DNA of 64,000 nucleotides from Marivirga tractuosa DSM 4126 (lineage in GTDB: Bacteria; Bacteroidota; Bacteroidia; Cytophagales; Cyclobacteriaceae). Location: assembly GCF_000183425.1 (NCBI RefSeq), contig NC_014759.1:1240001-1304000 (forward strand). Reading direction: 5' to 3'. The notes below the pieces were generated by a model. The model saw nothing but the letters and a program-made list of their open reading frames with translations, ran no database searches and was not told the origin of the DNA. Position numbers and translations under genes: made by a program. Positions 1-10,429 of the stretch are shown piece by piece (the first letter of the stretch is position 1; every line of letters begins with the position of its first letter).

Positions 1-2166
1 CAAAGACAAGAATAGTCCAAGATAAAAGGTTGTTGCAAAAGAGGATAAAGTAAAAAGAATAAACCCTCCAATTATTAAAATTGAAGTAATAAGAATAGCC
101 AATCCGGCCGATTTAAAGGTTTTGATAATACGCCATAACGGACTTTTGGCTTTTTGTTTCTTATAAGCTCCTAAAAAATGAATGGTATCATCTACCGCTA
201 TTCCGAAAGCCACCACAAATATTATGGCAGTGGTTAATTTTAGAGGTACTCCCATAAATCCCATAATTCCTGCGGTGAACAGCAATGGAATAAAATTAGG
301 GATTAAGCTAATCAACAACATTTTAAAAGACTTAAAATAAATCGCTAAGGCAATTGCTATCATGAAAACGGCTAGTAGCAAACCTTGCAAGAGCTCCATC
401 GACAAGCTCTCATTACTTTTGTCAATTAAGTAAGTTGTACCCGTGATTCTGGCTTTTAAAATATCTTCATTTACTTTTCTATCAATAAATGCTTCTAATT
501 TATGGTTCCGATTTTGTGTGTCATTTGACCCCCATTCTGGAATAAATCCTGCAATCCTTGCATACTGCCCGCTTGAATCCATCACTGCATTAGCTATTCC
601 CCTATTGAACAATAAATTTCGTATTGATTTTTGACTTTTAAAATCCGATCTGTCTGGAAATTCATAATACCGATTTGCTCCACCCTTGTCAATTTGGTTG
701 GCATATTTCACTAGATCTAAAGGAGAGAAGAAATTCTCAATCCCAAAAGAATCTTTTAAGTAGGTCTCAATTTTTAAAGCTTCTTGAAGATAATTATAAT
801 CCATTACATCTTCAGCCTTCATAGCTGGCATTATTGCCATTTCCCAAGGTTTAGAGCCACCAAATACTTTATCTAGATACTTAAAATCACTTCTAACCTG
901 AGAGTTTTCGGGCAAGTCTTTTAGCAAATAGGCATCCGATTTGAGTTGTGAAAAACCTACAACAGCAACAATTACTAGAATGAAATATATTAAAAAAACC
1001 GCCTTTCGCCCTTTAATTAATTTCATAGCCCAAAGCTTATATGGAAGTTTAATGCTTTGCCTCCTGTAGTTTCGTCTAATCAAGAGCGGTCCGAATAAAA
1101 AATTCACGCAAAAGGCAATTAAAACTCCTATTCCTGCAAAAACACCTAACTCTTGTATTGGCTGGGTAGGTAAAATCAATAAACTAAAAAAACCTAAAGC
1201 TGTAGTAATGGAAGTAAGTAAGGTGGGTGAAAACACCTTTTTTATTGCTCCTTTTAATCTTTTCAAAAAGTCTTCCTCCTCATTTTGCCGGTAAGCATTC
1301 ACTAAATGAATCGCATCAGAAGTAGAGACGAAAAGAATAATTGGAGGTATTAAAACGCTCAAAATACTTAACTCAATCTTCATAATAGCCATCAATCCTA
1401 GCAAATAAATCAAAGAGGAAAGGCTCATTAGTAGAGGTAAAAGCATTATATTGAAAGAGCGATAAATAAGCAGTAGCAGAATGATGGTTACTAAAATCCC
1501 TAATCCTAAAAAAATACTGAAATCTGAACGGATATGGTCAATAAAGCTTTTTTGAGCCACTAGTTTCCCAACCAGCCGGTAATCTTCAATTTTATGTTGG
1601 ATTAAAGAGGATTTCAAACTGCTGAAGAATACTTGCTCATTCTTGGGCGATTTGAAATGCTTGTGGTTAAGCTGAATAATAAGTGATGATGCATCTTTGG
1701 CAACAAAATTACTGTAGAGCGGATGACTCATTATTCTTGAACTATCACTTTCTAGCTTTTCGGAATCCTGACTATGAATCAATGGAATAGCTGTAATTCC
1801 ATAAGGTGATTTAATTAAATGCTTTAGATCAAATATGGATTGCGTACCAACTAGACCACCAATAGAATCTAACCCATTTTTCCAGTTTTCTACCTTTGTT
1901 AAAAATTCAGTATCAAATACAGAAGGATGATGTTCAATAGTGATTAATAAATAATCATTATCATAGCCAAATTTCTCAACATGTTTTTCGAAGAACACTT
2001 TATCTTCGTTATCATCGGCAAAGAATTTCTCAAATTCAAAAGCTACGGATAATTTAGGAAACTGAGCAATAAAAAAAGCTATGCTAATAAGCCAAACTGC
2101 ATATAGCATAAAGCGGAATTCTTTTTCGTTGAAATTATCGTAAAATTGTTTAGCTAATTTTTTCAA
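1..2166 (-). CDS. MMPL/RND-family membrane exporter (3' end outside window)
   Basis: The minus strand is open for 722 codons from position 2166 to the window edge. The protein starts with a short basic segment, then a first membrane helix (LYAVWLISIAFFIAQF), a periplasmic domain of about 200 residues, and a cluster of hydrophobic helices with the RND-like stretch STSDAIHLVNAYR. A second membrane helix followed by a second soluble domain and a second cluster (VVAFGIAVDDTIHFLGAYK) repeats the design, as expected of the two-half MMPL/HAE3-type RND proteins that move lipids or hydrophobic compounds. No adaptor or TolC gene is adjacent. The proposed start is TTG at 2166; the only other nearby candidate is an ATG at the first helix, which would remove the cytoplasmic tail. 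The C-terminal helices lie outside the window. Substrate unknown. Confidence 0.85.
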   Translation of the reverse strand, partial: MKKLAKQFYDNFNEKEFRFMLYAVWLISIAFFIAQFPKLSVAFEFEKFFADDNEDKVFFEKHVEKFGYDNDYLLITIEHHPSVFDTEFLTKVENWKNGLDSIGGLVGTQSIFDLKHLIKSPYGITAIPLIHSQDSEKLESDSSRIMSHPLYSNFVAKDASSLIIQLNHKHFKSPKNEQVFFSSLKSSLIQHKIEDYRLVGKLVAQKSFIDHIRSDFSIFLGLGILVTIILLLLIYRSFNIMLLPLLMSLSSLIYLLGLMAIMKIELSILSVLIPPIILFVSTSDAIHLVNAYRQNEEEDFLKRLKGAIKKVFSPTLLTSITTALGFFSLLILPTQPIQELGVFAGIGVLIAFCVNFLFGPLLIRRNYRRQSIKLPYKLWAMKLIKGRKAVFLIYFILVIVAVVGFSQLKSDAYLLKDLPENSQVRSDFKYLDKVFGGSKPWEMAIMPAMKAEDVMDYNYLQEALKIETYLKDSFGIENFFSPLDLVKYANQIDKGGANRYYEFPDRSDFKSQKSIRNLLFNRGIANAVMDSSGQYARIAGFIPEWGSNDTQNRNHKLEAFIDRKVNEDILKARITGTTYLIDKSNESLSMELLQGLLLAVFMIAIALAIYFKSFKMLLISLIPNFIPLLFTAGIMGFMGVPLKLTTAIIFVVAFGIAVDDTIHFLGAYKKQKAKSPLWRIIKTFKSAGLAILITSILIIGGFILFTLSSFATTFYLGLFLSL

Positions 2167-2235
2167 TACTGACTGAAGTTCTAGATCGTAAAGTTAAATA
2201 AACGAATATAAGTAGCATTTCAGATTGCTTCTAAA

Positions 2236-3723
2236 TTATGGCCTTCTGTTTGCAACAGTATGCTTAGCCAATATTCTTTTGGCTTCTAGTTTAACCTTCG
2301 GGTCTTTGCGCATTTCCCAAATGACCTTTCTGGCTTTCTTTCCTGCATCTTCCAGATCAATAATAGGGCTTGGATAATCTTTACCCAATTCAAAATGGAT
2401 ACTTTTTTGTTCAATATAACTTAACTTCCAAGGTTCATGGATAAAAGCAATCGGTACATTTTGTAATTCTGGCACCCACTTTTTTATGAAATCTCCATTT
2501 GGGTCATGCTCTTTTGATTGCTTTACAGGATTGTACATACGGATAGTATTAATACCGGTAACACCTGCCTGCATCTGAAACTGTGGGTAATGAATACCGG
2601 GCTCAAAATCCAAAAATTGTCTTCCTAAGTGCATAGCACCTCTTTTCCAGGGTTGCCATAAATGATATACCAAAAACGAAACTAACATAGCTCGCATCCT
2701 GAAATTCAGATAACCTGTTTCTGTTACACATCTCATACAAGCATCTACTAAAGGAAAACCAGTTTCTCCTTTCTCCCAAGCTTCATATAAAATATCATTT
2801 TCATTTTGGCGGATGCTATCATATCCCCTATTGATATTTTCAAATTCGTAGCGATCTTCCATTTCAAATTTTTGAATGAAATGACAATGCCATCGCAAGC
2901 GAGATCCAAAATTATTTAAAGCACTTTTGTTACCATGTTCTTTTGCACTAATCATGGATTGAAAAACCACTCGCATACTAATATTTCCATAAGCTAAATA
3001 AGGAGATAAGCGACTGCAGGATTTTCTTGCTTCAGCCGGCTTACTAATATTTTTATTATAACCGAAATGCCTGTCCGATAAAAAGCTGTTTAAATATTTA
3101 TAGGCTTGGGCAGTCCCACCAGTTTGCGCAATACCTTTTTCTTTATAAATATTTAGTTCTTCAGAATCATTAATGAGTATAATTCCAGGTAGTTCATTTA
3201 AATGAATGGTTTTTATATCATTAAGATCAATTTTGATAATTGGCTTTGACATAAATTCATACCAGGATTTTGACCAATCCTGTCTATTTTTCCTACCCCT
3301 TTGTAAACCAAATTGCTGAAATTCTTGCCATTCTATATTTTGATTTTCACAAAAGAATTTGACTGCATTATCTCGCTCATAAGTTATTTTTAATCCAGTT
3401 TCCTCATGAGAGAATAAATAGTTAATATCAAACTTTTCTTGTACGGCTTTCAAAAAGTCAATGACTTCAGTATGAACTTGAATAAGTGACATTTCAAGTT
3501 GTGATAATTTACTTTGCATTTCTATTAAGGATTCAGCGATAAAATTCCAATGCCGATTGCTGAAATCAGAGGATGCTAATAAACTTGGTTCCCAAGCATA
3601 AAATATAATAGTTGGTAAACCGATATTTGATGCTTTTTGAAGTGGTGCATGGTCTTCCAGCCTTAAATCTCTTTTTAGCCAGACCAAGGCGATCGGTTTC
3701 TTGATTTCATTTGGGCTTGTCAT
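2236..3723 (-). CDS. Cryptochrome/photolyase family protein
   Basis: A 495-aa protein with the two-domain photolyase plan. The N-terminal alpha/beta antenna-binding domain opens with [16 protein letters not shown]. The C-terminal FAD domain carries [16 protein letters not shown], a Trp/His-rich [13 protein letters not shown] segment, [18 protein letters not shown] and the FAD-site stretch [13 protein letters not shown]. Family members use blue light and FADH to repair UV pyrimidine dimers, or act as light sensors; the sequence alone does not decide between CPD photolyase, (6-4) photolyase and cryptochrome. It lies downstream of aconitase but is separated from it by a strong terminator, so it probably has its own promoter. 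The ATG at 3723 directly precedes the conserved N-terminus. Confidence 0.88.
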   Translation of the reverse strand: MTSPNEIKKPIALVWLKRDLRLEDHAPLQKASNIGLPTIIFYAWEPSLLASSDFSNRHWNFIAESLIEMQSKLSQLEMSLIQVHTEVIDFLKAVQEKFDINYLFSHEETGLKITYERDNAVKFFCENQNIEWQEFQQFGLQRGRKNRQDWSKSWYEFMSKPIIKIDLNDIKTIHLNELPGIILINDSEELNIYKEKGIAQTGGTAQAYKYLNSFLSDRHFGYNKNISKPAEARKSCSRLSPYLAYGNISMRVVFQSMISAKEHGNKSALNNFGSRLRWHCHFIQKFEMEDRYEFENINRGYDSIRQNENDILYEAWEKGETGFPLVDACMRCVTETGYLNFRMRAMLVSFLVYHLWQPWKRGAMHLGRQFLDFEPGIHYPQFQMQAGVTGINTIRMYNPVKQSKEHDPNGDFIKKWVPELQNVPIAFIHEPWKLSYIEQKSIHFELGKDYPSPIIDLEDAGKKARKVIWEMRKDPKVKLEAKRILAKHTVANRRP

Positions 3724-3789
3724 AGGTTAAAGGAAAACCTAATGGAAGTCCCATTGTTTGGAATGGTTTATAAAAACTACTGTATAAAA

Positions 3790-3826
3790 AAAACCGATTT
3801 GATAAATAACTCATCAAATCGGTTTT
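3790..3826 (-). terminator. Intrinsic terminator after aconitase
   Basis: A perfect 14-bp stem (3790-3803 with 3813-3826) closes a 9-nt loop. Read on the minus strand it is followed by a T run (A run at 3786-3793 on the plus strand). It sits between the aconitase stop and the photolyase start. Confidence 0.9.
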
Positions 3827-3853
3827 ACTTAATACTTACTACTTAAAACTCAA

Positions 3854-4666
3854 TTATTTTCTTAAAAAATCTCTCAATACATACTGCAGAATACCTTTAT
3901 TTTTATAGTATTCCACCTCAATTTGAGAATCTAGTCTAGCCAATACTTCAAACTTTACTTCCGTACCATCTGATTTTTTGGCTACTGCCGAGAGCTTTTT
4001 AGAAGGAGATAAGCCTTCACTTATTCCACTAATTGAAAATTTCTCAGAACCGTCCAAACCTAAGGATTCAGCGGTTTCTCCATCAGCATATTGCAATGGC
4101 AATACCCCCATCCCAACTAAATTGCTTCGGTGGATTCGTTCATAGCTCTCTGCTATTACTGCTTTAATTCCCAAGAGGTATGTACCTTTAGCGGCCCAGT
4201 CACGGGAAGAACCACTTCCATATTCCTTACGTCCTAAAACAACTAATTGAGTATTCTCTTCTTTGTATTTCTCAGCTGCGTCAAATACCGTCATTTCCTC
4301 GCCACTTGGGATATGCTTCGTATAACCGCCTTCTTTTTCAGCCAACTGATTCTTAATTCTCACATTGGCGAAAGTTCCTCTTGTCATCACTTCGTCATTA
4401 CCTCTTCTGGAACCATAAGAGTTGAAATCCTTTTTCTCTACTCCCCTTCCTTTGAGGTATTTACCGGCCGGACTATCTTCTGCAAATGCTCCTGCTGGTG
4501 AAATATGGTCTGTGGTAATAGAATCGCCTAATTTTAATAAAACATGAGCATTATTAATATCTTCAAAGTCTTCTGCATCTGCACTTATCCCTTTGAAAAA
4601 TGGCGCTTCTTTGATGTAGGTGGATTTATCATCCCATTCATAATCTTCAGTTTCAGGCGCTGTCAT
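3854..4666 (-). CDS. acnA: Aconitate hydratase, C-terminal (swivel-domain) fragment
   Basis: 270 aa corresponding to the C-terminal part of AcnA-type aconitase. It includes DYEWDDKSTYIKEAPFF, the swivel-domain core LLKLGDSITTDHISPAGAF and the active-site loops GSRRGNDEVMTRGTFAN and GRKEYGSGSSRDWAAKGT. Its first ATG overlaps the stop of the upstream fragment (ATGA, 4663-4666). However, the same frame continues upstream of that ATG with residues typical of intact aconitase (NYGEIFDGNEQWRS), up to the A run at 4712-4716. The two fragments therefore look like one gene broken by loss of one base rather than two designed subunits. Translational coupling through the overlap could still yield this fragment separately. 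No other aconitase is visible in the window. Confidence 0.85.
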   Translation of the reverse strand: MTAPETEDYEWDDKSTYIKEAPFFKGISADAEDFEDINNAHVLLKLGDSITTDHISPAGAFAEDSPAGKYLKGRGVEKKDFNSYGSRRGNDEVMTRGTFANVRIKNQLAEKEGGYTKHIPSGEEMTVFDAAEKYKEENTQLVVLGRKEYGSGSSRDWAAKGTYLLGIKAVIAESYERIHRSNLVGMGVLPLQYADGETAESLGLDGSEKFSISGISEGLSPSKKLSAVAKKSDGTEVKFEVLARLDSQIEVEYYKNKGILQYVLRDFLRK

Positions 4667-6630
4667 GCTTCTCCATTGCTCATTACCATCGAATATCTCA
4701 CCATAGTTCTCTTTTTATAAGAATCTGGTGAAAGCACTTTTCGCATCACCTCGAAAATCTCATCTTGAGTAGGCCATAAGTCTTTTAAATAGACCGGTTC
4801 TCCATTAACATCGTAGCTAAGTGGGTCATTATTTAAATCAATATCTACCCGACCTGCTATGGCATAAGCCACCACTAGCATAGGTGACATCAAGAAATTC
4901 ATCTTCACATCTGGATGTACCCTAGCTTCAAAGTTTCTATTTCCTGAAAGCACAGAAGAAACCACCAAATCATTTTCTTTCACTGCTTTAGCTATATGTG
5001 GCGGTAATGGTCCGGAATTTCCGATACAAGAAGTACAGCCATATCCTACCACATGGAATTTCAAGGCTTCCAAATCATCTAATAAGCCTGCAGCTTCTAG
5101 ATAATCTGTCACCACTTTTGAGCCTGGAGCCAAACTGGTTTTTACCCATGGCTTCACATCAACGCCTCTTTCAATAGCCTTTTGTGCAACTAATCCAGCA
5201 CCTAGCATTACACTCGGATTGGAAGTATTGGTACAACTCGTAATAGCCGCTATCACAATAGACCCATCACTCAAGCTAAACTCATCGTTATGCGTCCTAA
5301 TTTTTACCGTTTTCAAACCATTGCTCTCTCCTTCTTCAATAGCCACGTCATCATCCACTTTTTTCGGCTGCTGAACTGGCTGAGAACCACCTTCGGAATA
5401 CCATCTGCTTACAGGTCTTTCAAAAACATCAATATATTGGCGACCATGTTCTTCTTTTAGTAAATCCTTAAATTTATCTTCAAACTCCCTTACCAATATT
5501 TTATCCTGCGGTCTTTTTGGACCGGAAACTGTTGGTTCTACAGTACTTAAATCTAATTCCAGAACTGTTGAATAGTTAATTTTATCTTCGTTTTCCCTCC
5601 ACAACATGTTGGATTTGGCATATTTCTCTACCAAATCAATTTGTTCTTGCGAGCGATTGGTTTTATCCATGTAGGAAAGTGTCTGATCATCGATTGGGAA
5701 ATAAGTGACCGTGCAACCAAACTCAGGAGACATATTGGAAATAGTAGCTCTATCAGGAATGGTTAATTTATCTAATCCTGGACCGAAAACCTCAACAAAT
5801 TTACCAACTACACCATGGCTTCTTAATAGATGGGTGATGGTTAATACCAAATCGGTAGCGGTTGTACCTAAAGGCATTTCTCCGGTTAACTTCAGTCCAA
5901 TTACTTCGGGCATGATGAAATAAATAGGTTGTCCTAAAATAGCAGCTTCTGCTTCTATTCCGCCAACTCCCCATCCTACTACTCCAATACCGTTGACCAT
6001 AGGGGTGTGGGAATCAGTTCCAACTAGGGTATCAGGAAAAACATATCCATCTCTTTCAATCGCACCCTTTGCCAAATACTCTAGATTTACCTGATGGCAA
6101 ATCCCCATACCAGGCGGCACTACAGAAAAATTATCAAATGCTTTTTGTGCCCACTTTAGGAATTGATATCGTTCCCCATTTCTTTCATATTCTTTATCTA
6201 CATTTTTGGCATAAGAATAATTGGTTCCAAAATAATCCACTTGAACGGAATGGTCAATTACTAAATCTACCGGAATTAGTGGATTGATTTTTTTTGGATC
6301 TTTTCCTTTACGAACAGCCTCAGCTCTAAGGGAGGCAATGTCCACAACGGCTGGAACACCCGTAAAATCCTGCATTAAAACTCGTGCTGGTTTGTAAGGA
6401 ATATCTTTATCGGATGGTTCAGGTTTCCAGTTGAGAAGGGTTTCTACATTTTCTTTTGTAATGGCAAAATCGTCAAAATTACGGACAGCATTTTCCAACA
6501 AAATTCTGATGGAAAAAGGCAGTTTATCAATATCATGACCTTGCTTTTGGAGTTCTTCCAAGCTGTAGTACTTTAGCTTGCCTTTCTTGGTATCTAGCTC
6601 TTTTACGATTTTGTATGGATCTTTGCTCAT
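4663..6630 (-). CDS. acnA: Aconitate hydratase, N-terminal fragment (frameshifted)
   Basis: Interconverts citrate and isocitrate in the TCA cycle using a [4Fe-4S] cluster. This fragment (about 655 aa from the ATG at 6630) holds the first three aconitase domains. It contains TFAVVDIASLR-like VPAVVDIASLRAEA, GICHQVNLEYLA, VGTDSHTPMVNGIGVVGWG and the cluster cysteines in SCTNTSNPSVML (about residue 465) and GYGCTSCIGNSG (about 531 and 534). The frame leaves the conserved sequence after DSYKK and ends at 4663 with a short non-homologous tail. A longer frame reaches 6690 but would cover the terminator at 6670-6702, so MSKDPYK at 6630 is the better start. The gene is preceded by pyruvate carboxylase with a terminator between them. 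Confidence 0.88.
   Translation of the reverse strand: MSKDPYKIVKELDTKKGKLKYYSLEELQKQGHDIDKLPFSIRILLENAVRNFDDFAITKENVETLLNWKPEPSDKDIPYKPARVLMQDFTGVPAVVDIASLRAEAVRKGKDPKKINPLIPVDLVIDHSVQVDYFGTNYSYAKNVDKEYERNGERYQFLKWAQKAFDNFSVVPPGMGICHQVNLEYLAKGAIERDGYVFPDTLVGTDSHTPMVNGIGVVGWGVGGIEAEAAILGQPIYFIMPEVIGLKLTGEMPLGTTATDLVLTITHLLRSHGVVGKFVEVFGPGLDKLTIPDRATISNMSPEFGCTVTYFPIDDQTLSYMDKTNRSQEQIDLVEKYAKSNMLWRENEDKINYSTVLELDLSTVEPTVSGPKRPQDKILVREFEDKFKDLLKEEHGRQYIDVFERPVSRWYSEGGSQPVQQPKKVDDDVAIEEGESNGLKTVKIRTHNDEFSLSDGSIVIAAITSCTNTSNPSVMLGAGLVAQKAIERGVDVKPWVKTSLAPGSKVVTDYLEAAGLLDDLEALKFHVVGYGCTSCIGNSGPLPPHIAKAVKENDLVVSSVLSGNRNFEARVHPDVKMNFLMSPMLVVAYAIAGRVDIDLNNDPLSYDVNGEPVYLKDLWPTQDEIFEVMRKVLSPDSYKKRTMVRYSMVMSNGEA
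4709..4718 (-). other. Frameshift site in aconitase
   Basis: On the minus strand the decamer ATAAAAAGAG holds a run of five A. Adding one A would join the upstream frame (…DSYK) to the downstream frame (…ENYGEIFDGNEQW), restoring a continuous aconitase. Equivalently, a -1 shift here restores the protein. The same decamer marks the break in the lipoprotein gene at 42245-42254. Confidence 0.85.
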
Positions 6631-6669
6631 GGTGAAAAGTTTTAGTTTCAATAAGTTGATATAAATTAA

Positions 6670-6702
6670 AAAGGAGGTAGCTTCTTTCAAACTACCTCCT
6701 TT
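6670..6702 (-). terminator. Intrinsic terminator after pyruvate carboxylase
   Basis: An 11-bp stem (6670-6680 with 6692-6702, AAAGGAGGTAG and its complement) is followed on the minus strand by a T-rich tail. It lies between the pyruvate carboxylase stop and the aconitase start at 6630. Confidence 0.88.
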
Positions 6703-6727
6703 ATTATACCTATTTTTCAGGAAATTG

Positions 6728-9700
6728 TTACTCCAGGCTTACAACTAGATCATCTTGCTGCACCATGTCCCCTGATTTTAAGTGGACTTCTTTTACCACT
6801 CCGGCTCTTGGAGCTGTTATGGAGGATTCCATTTTCATGGCCTCTATAACAAATAATGCAGTGTTTTCCGTTACTTTATCTCCCCGTTTCACCTTGATAG
6901 AAGCCAGCTTTCCTTGCAGAGGTGCTCCAACCTCATTTTCACCAGAAATCTTCTTGTTGGTTACTTTATCAACCTTAGCAGAATTGTCTTTTATTTGAAC
7001 CCTTCTGGTTTGTCCGTTCAATTCAAAAGACACTGTTCTTAATGCTTCTTCATTTGGTTCGGAGATGTACAATAACTTGATGATGATGGTTTTACCTTCA
7101 GAAATTTCCACCAAAATCTCTTCCCCATTTTTCATTCCATAGAAAAAGGCTAAGGTCGGGATGTAGCCTACTTCTCCATATTTCTGTTGATGATTATAGA
7201 ATTCTTCATATACTTTTGGATAAAGCAAGTATGCCAATAAATCAGCCTCATCATCATGCCCATCAAACTTCTTTTTGAAGGCTTCCATTTCCTTATTGAA
7301 ATCTATTGGTTCCAAATGCTTATTAGGCTTATCCGTAAATGGTTTTTCTCCCTTCAAAATAATTTTACTTAATTTTTCAGGAAACCCACCTACTGGCTGA
7401 CCCAATTCACCTCTAAATAAATCCACAACAGAATCTGGAAATGAAAGGGTATGCCCTTTTTCAAAAATATCATCTGGCGTTAAATTGTTGGAAGTCATGT
7501 AAAGTGCCATATCTCCCACCACTTTAGATGACGGAGTTACTTTCACTAAATCGCCAAACATGAGATTAACCAATGCATAATTCTTTTTAACCGTTTCAAA
7601 TTTATTACCTAGTCCTAATGCATTAGCCTGTGGACGTAGGTTTGAATACTGTCCGCCTGGGATTTCATTATCATAAATCTCGGCAGTCCCAGCTTTTAAG
7701 CCAGACTCGAATGGATAATAATACTCACGAACATATTCCCAATAAGTCGAATAATCATTTAAAGAGTTGATATTCAATTTCTGCTCGCGTTCATGTCCTT
7801 GCATGTAACTGGCTACTGAATTGAAATTAGGCTGAGAAGTTAATCCTGACATGCTGCCCAATGCGACATCCACTACATCTACTCCCGCTTCAATAGCTTG
7901 CAAATAAGTAGCCGATTGCACAGATGATGTATCGTGGGTATGAAGATGAATAGGTAAATTAATTTCAGATTTCAAAGCAGAGATTAATTCTTTGGCGGCA
8001 TACGGTTTCAACAAACCTGCCATATCTTTAATTGCAATTATATGAGCCCCTTCACCTTCTAGTTGCTTTGCAAAGTCAATATAGTAATCCAGCGTATATT
8101 TCTTTTGCTCAGGATCTAAAATATCGCCAGTATAGCATATAGCAGCTTCTGCAATGGAATTGGTCCTTTCCCTTACCGTTTTGATGCTGACTTTCATTGC
8201 CTCTAGCCAATTGAGAGAATCAAAAATTCTGAAAATATCTATTCCTGTTTCAGCTGATTTTTCAATGAATTTCTCAATCAAATTATCAGGATATGCTTTA
8301 TAGCCTACTGCATTGGAGCCTCGCAATAACATCTGCAATAAAACATTAGGCATCGCCCTTCTGAACTTCGCTAAACGCTCCCAAGGATTTTCATGTAAAA
8401 ACCGCATGCAAACATCAAAAGTGGCTCCACCCCAAACTTCCATAGAGAAAATTTCAGGATTGTTTTTGGCATAACCTTCAGCCACTTTCATCATATCAAT
8501 GCCTCGCATCCGTGTTGCTAATAAGGATTGATGCGCATCTCTAAAAGTAGTATCGGTATAATGAATAGCTTTTTCTTTTCTCAACCATTCAGCGAATTTT
8601 TCAGGACCTAACTCTGTCAGTATATTTTTCGTCCCTTTAGGGTAAGTTCCATACTTGTCATAATCTGGAACTACTGGGTGACGGAAAGTTTTATTCTCTT
8701 CTTTAAATTTCACATCTGGATGCCCATTTACACTCACATCAGCTAAGAAGCGAAGTGTTTTAGTTCCACGGTCAAATTTTTGTGTAATTTTGAATAAATC
8801 GGGATGCTCGTCAATAAACTTAACGGTACATTCACCATTATAGAATGTTGGATGGGAAATCACATTCTCAAGGAAACCAATATTAGTTTTTACTCCTCTA
8901 ATTCTAAATTCTCTAAGTGCACGGTGCAATCTTTGAGCGGCTCCTTTTAAAGTTCTACCATGAGAAGAAACTTTCACCAACATAGAATCAAAGAAAGGCG
9001 AAATATTCACTCCGGCATAAGAACTTCCTTCATCTATTCTAATCCCGAAACCACCTGCATTTCTATAGGCTATGATAGTACCATAATCAGGCTTAAAGCC
9101 ATTTTCAGGGTCTTCTGTGGTGATTCTACATTGAATAGCAAAGCCATTACACTGCACATCTTCCTGACTTTGAATATAAATCCTAGGGTCATCCAAAGCA
9201 TGACCCTTTGCAATAAGGATTTGCGAGCGAACAATATCAACTCCTGTGATTTCTTCTGTAATAGTATGTTCTACCTGAATCCTTGGGTTTACCTCAATAA
9301 AGTAGATATTCTCCTCTTTATCGACCAAGAACTCAACTGTCCCAACATTATTGTAATTAACCTCCCGTGTGATGGCTAGTGCGTACTCGTAAAGTTTATC
9401 TCTGGTTTCTTGAGAAAGATTGGCTGAAGGCGCCACTTCCACTACTTTTTGAAATCTTCTCTGTACGGAGCAATCCCTTTCGAACAAATGGACAATATTC
9501 CCATAATTATCGCCCATAATCTGCACTTCTATGTGCTTAGGATGGTCAATGTATTTCTCTAAGAAAATAGTGTCATCTCCAAAAGCATTTCCAGCCTCAC
9601 TTTTAGAATCTGCGAAAGCGGTTTTCAATTGGTCTTTATTTTGAACTACTCGCATACCGCGACCACCACCACCGGCAGCAGCCTTCACCATAATAGGATA

Positions 9701-10177
9701 GCCAATTCTTTCCGCCTCTTGCAAAGCGGTTTCCGTATCGACCAAATCAATTTTACTATCTTCAATGATAGGAACATTGGCTTTTATAGCAATATCTTTA
9801 GCTCTAACTTTATCTCCTAAGGCATTCATCACTTCAGGCTCAGGCCCTACGAAAATGATGCCTTCTTCCCTACATCTTCTGGCTAATTTTACATTCTCCG
9901 AAAGAAAGCCATAACCGGGGTGAATGGCATCCACGCCTTTATGCTTGGCAAGCTTGATGATTTCTTCAATATCCAAATAAGGCTTTAGTGGATCATCATC
10001 TTTCCCGATTTGATAAGCTTCATCTGATTTATATCTATGGAGTGAATAGCGGTCTTCATAAGTGTAAACAGCTACTGTCCGGATTCGAAGTTCCGAAGCA
10101 GCACGCAACACCCGAATTGCAATTTCACCTCTATTCGCTACTAGTAATTTATTGATTTCAAATAATTTTGTTGTCAT
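6728..10177 (-). CDS. pyc: Pyruvate carboxylase
   Basis: 1149 aa, the usual length of the single-chain (alpha4) enzyme that makes oxaloacetate from pyruvate, bicarbonate and ATP (anaplerosis). Domain order: biotin carboxylase (residues about 1-460) with KLLVANRGEIAIRVLRAA, the ATP-grasp loop KAAAGGGGRGMRVV and the ERDCSVQRRFQKVVE and EVNPRIQVEHT stretches; carboxyltransferase (about 540-830) with FRDAHQSLLATRMR and HLHTHDTSS; the PYC/OADA conserved region; and a C-terminal biotinyl domain with EAMKMESS, whose lysine near 1114 is the biotin site. The bioF-bioD-bioA genes at 24-27 kb supply part of the biotin pathway. The gene is divergent from metG and ends at a terminator. Confidence 0.97.
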   Translation of the reverse strand: MTTKLFEINKLLVANRGEIAIRVLRAASELRIRTVAVYTYEDRYSLHRYKSDEAYQIGKDDDPLKPYLDIEEIIKLAKHKGVDAIHPGYGFLSENVKLARRCREEGIIFVGPEPEVMNALGDKVRAKDIAIKANVPIIEDSKIDLVDTETALQEAERIGYPIMVKAAAGGGGRGMRVVQNKDQLKTAFADSKSEAGNAFGDDTIFLEKYIDHPKHIEVQIMGDNYGNIVHLFERDCSVQRRFQKVVEVAPSANLSQETRDKLYEYALAITREVNYNNVGTVEFLVDKEENIYFIEVNPRIQVEHTITEEITGVDIVRSQILIAKGHALDDPRIYIQSQEDVQCNGFAIQCRITTEDPENGFKPDYGTIIAYRNAGGFGIRIDEGSSYAGVNISPFFDSMLVKVSSHGRTLKGAAQRLHRALREFRIRGVKTNIGFLENVISHPTFYNGECTVKFIDEHPDLFKITQKFDRGTKTLRFLADVSVNGHPDVKFKEENKTFRHPVVPDYDKYGTYPKGTKNILTELGPEKFAEWLRKEKAIHYTDTTFRDAHQSLLATRMRGIDMMKVAEGYAKNNPEIFSMEVWGGATFDVCMRFLHENPWERLAKFRRAMPNVLLQMLLRGSNAVGYKAYPDNLIEKFIEKSAETGIDIFRIFDSLNWLEAMKVSIKTVRERTNSIAEAAICYTGDILDPEQKKYTLDYYIDFAKQLEGEGAHIIAIKDMAGLLKPYAAKELISALKSEINLPIHLHTHDTSSVQSATYLQAIEAGVDVVDVALGSMSGLTSQPNFNSVASYMQGHEREQKLNINSLNDYSTYWEYVREYYYPFESGLKAGTAEIYDNEIPGGQYSNLRPQANALGLGNKFETVKKNYALVNLMFGDLVKVTPSSKVVGDMALYMTSNNLTPDDIFEKGHTLSFPDSVVDLFRGELGQPVGGFPEKLSKIILKGEKPFTDKPNKHLEPIDFNKEMEAFKKKFDGHDDEADLLAYLLYPKVYEEFYNHQQKYGEVGYIPTLAFFYGMKNGEEILVEISEGKTIIIKLLYISEPNEEALRTVSFELNGQTRRVQIKDNSAKVDKVTNKKISGENEVGAPLQGKLASIKVKRGDKVTENTALFVIEAMKMESSITAPRAGVVKEVHLKSGDMVQQDDLVVSLE

Positions 10178-10429
10178 GTTGATAAGTTGTAATGTCTGTA
10201 TTTAAGCTTTTTTATTAAGGATGCTGAATTTAAAAAGGGATTCTGAGAAAGGGAAGGAAAATGATGGGAAATTCGGTTTTAAGATAGAGATAGTGGTAAA
10301 ATTTCATTAAATCTAAGGTATTAGCTTTTTAGGTCTCACTAAACATGAATAATAATCGAAAATTGAAATATCTGACAAATCTAATACTTAAGACAGCTTA
10401 TCTCTTGCTTACTTTCCTCCTAACTTTCC

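Noticed and set aside
4709..4718. Programmed -1 ribosomal frameshift in aconitase
   Set aside because: The classic heptamer A AAA AAG is not complete (T AAA AAG), no strong stem follows, and the same decamer in another phase breaks a second gene. A missing A is simpler, although not proven.
8960..9379. 139-aa plus-strand reading frame
   Set aside because: Antisense to the biotin carboxylase part of pyruvate carboxylase, which has strong family matches; no motif in the antisense product.
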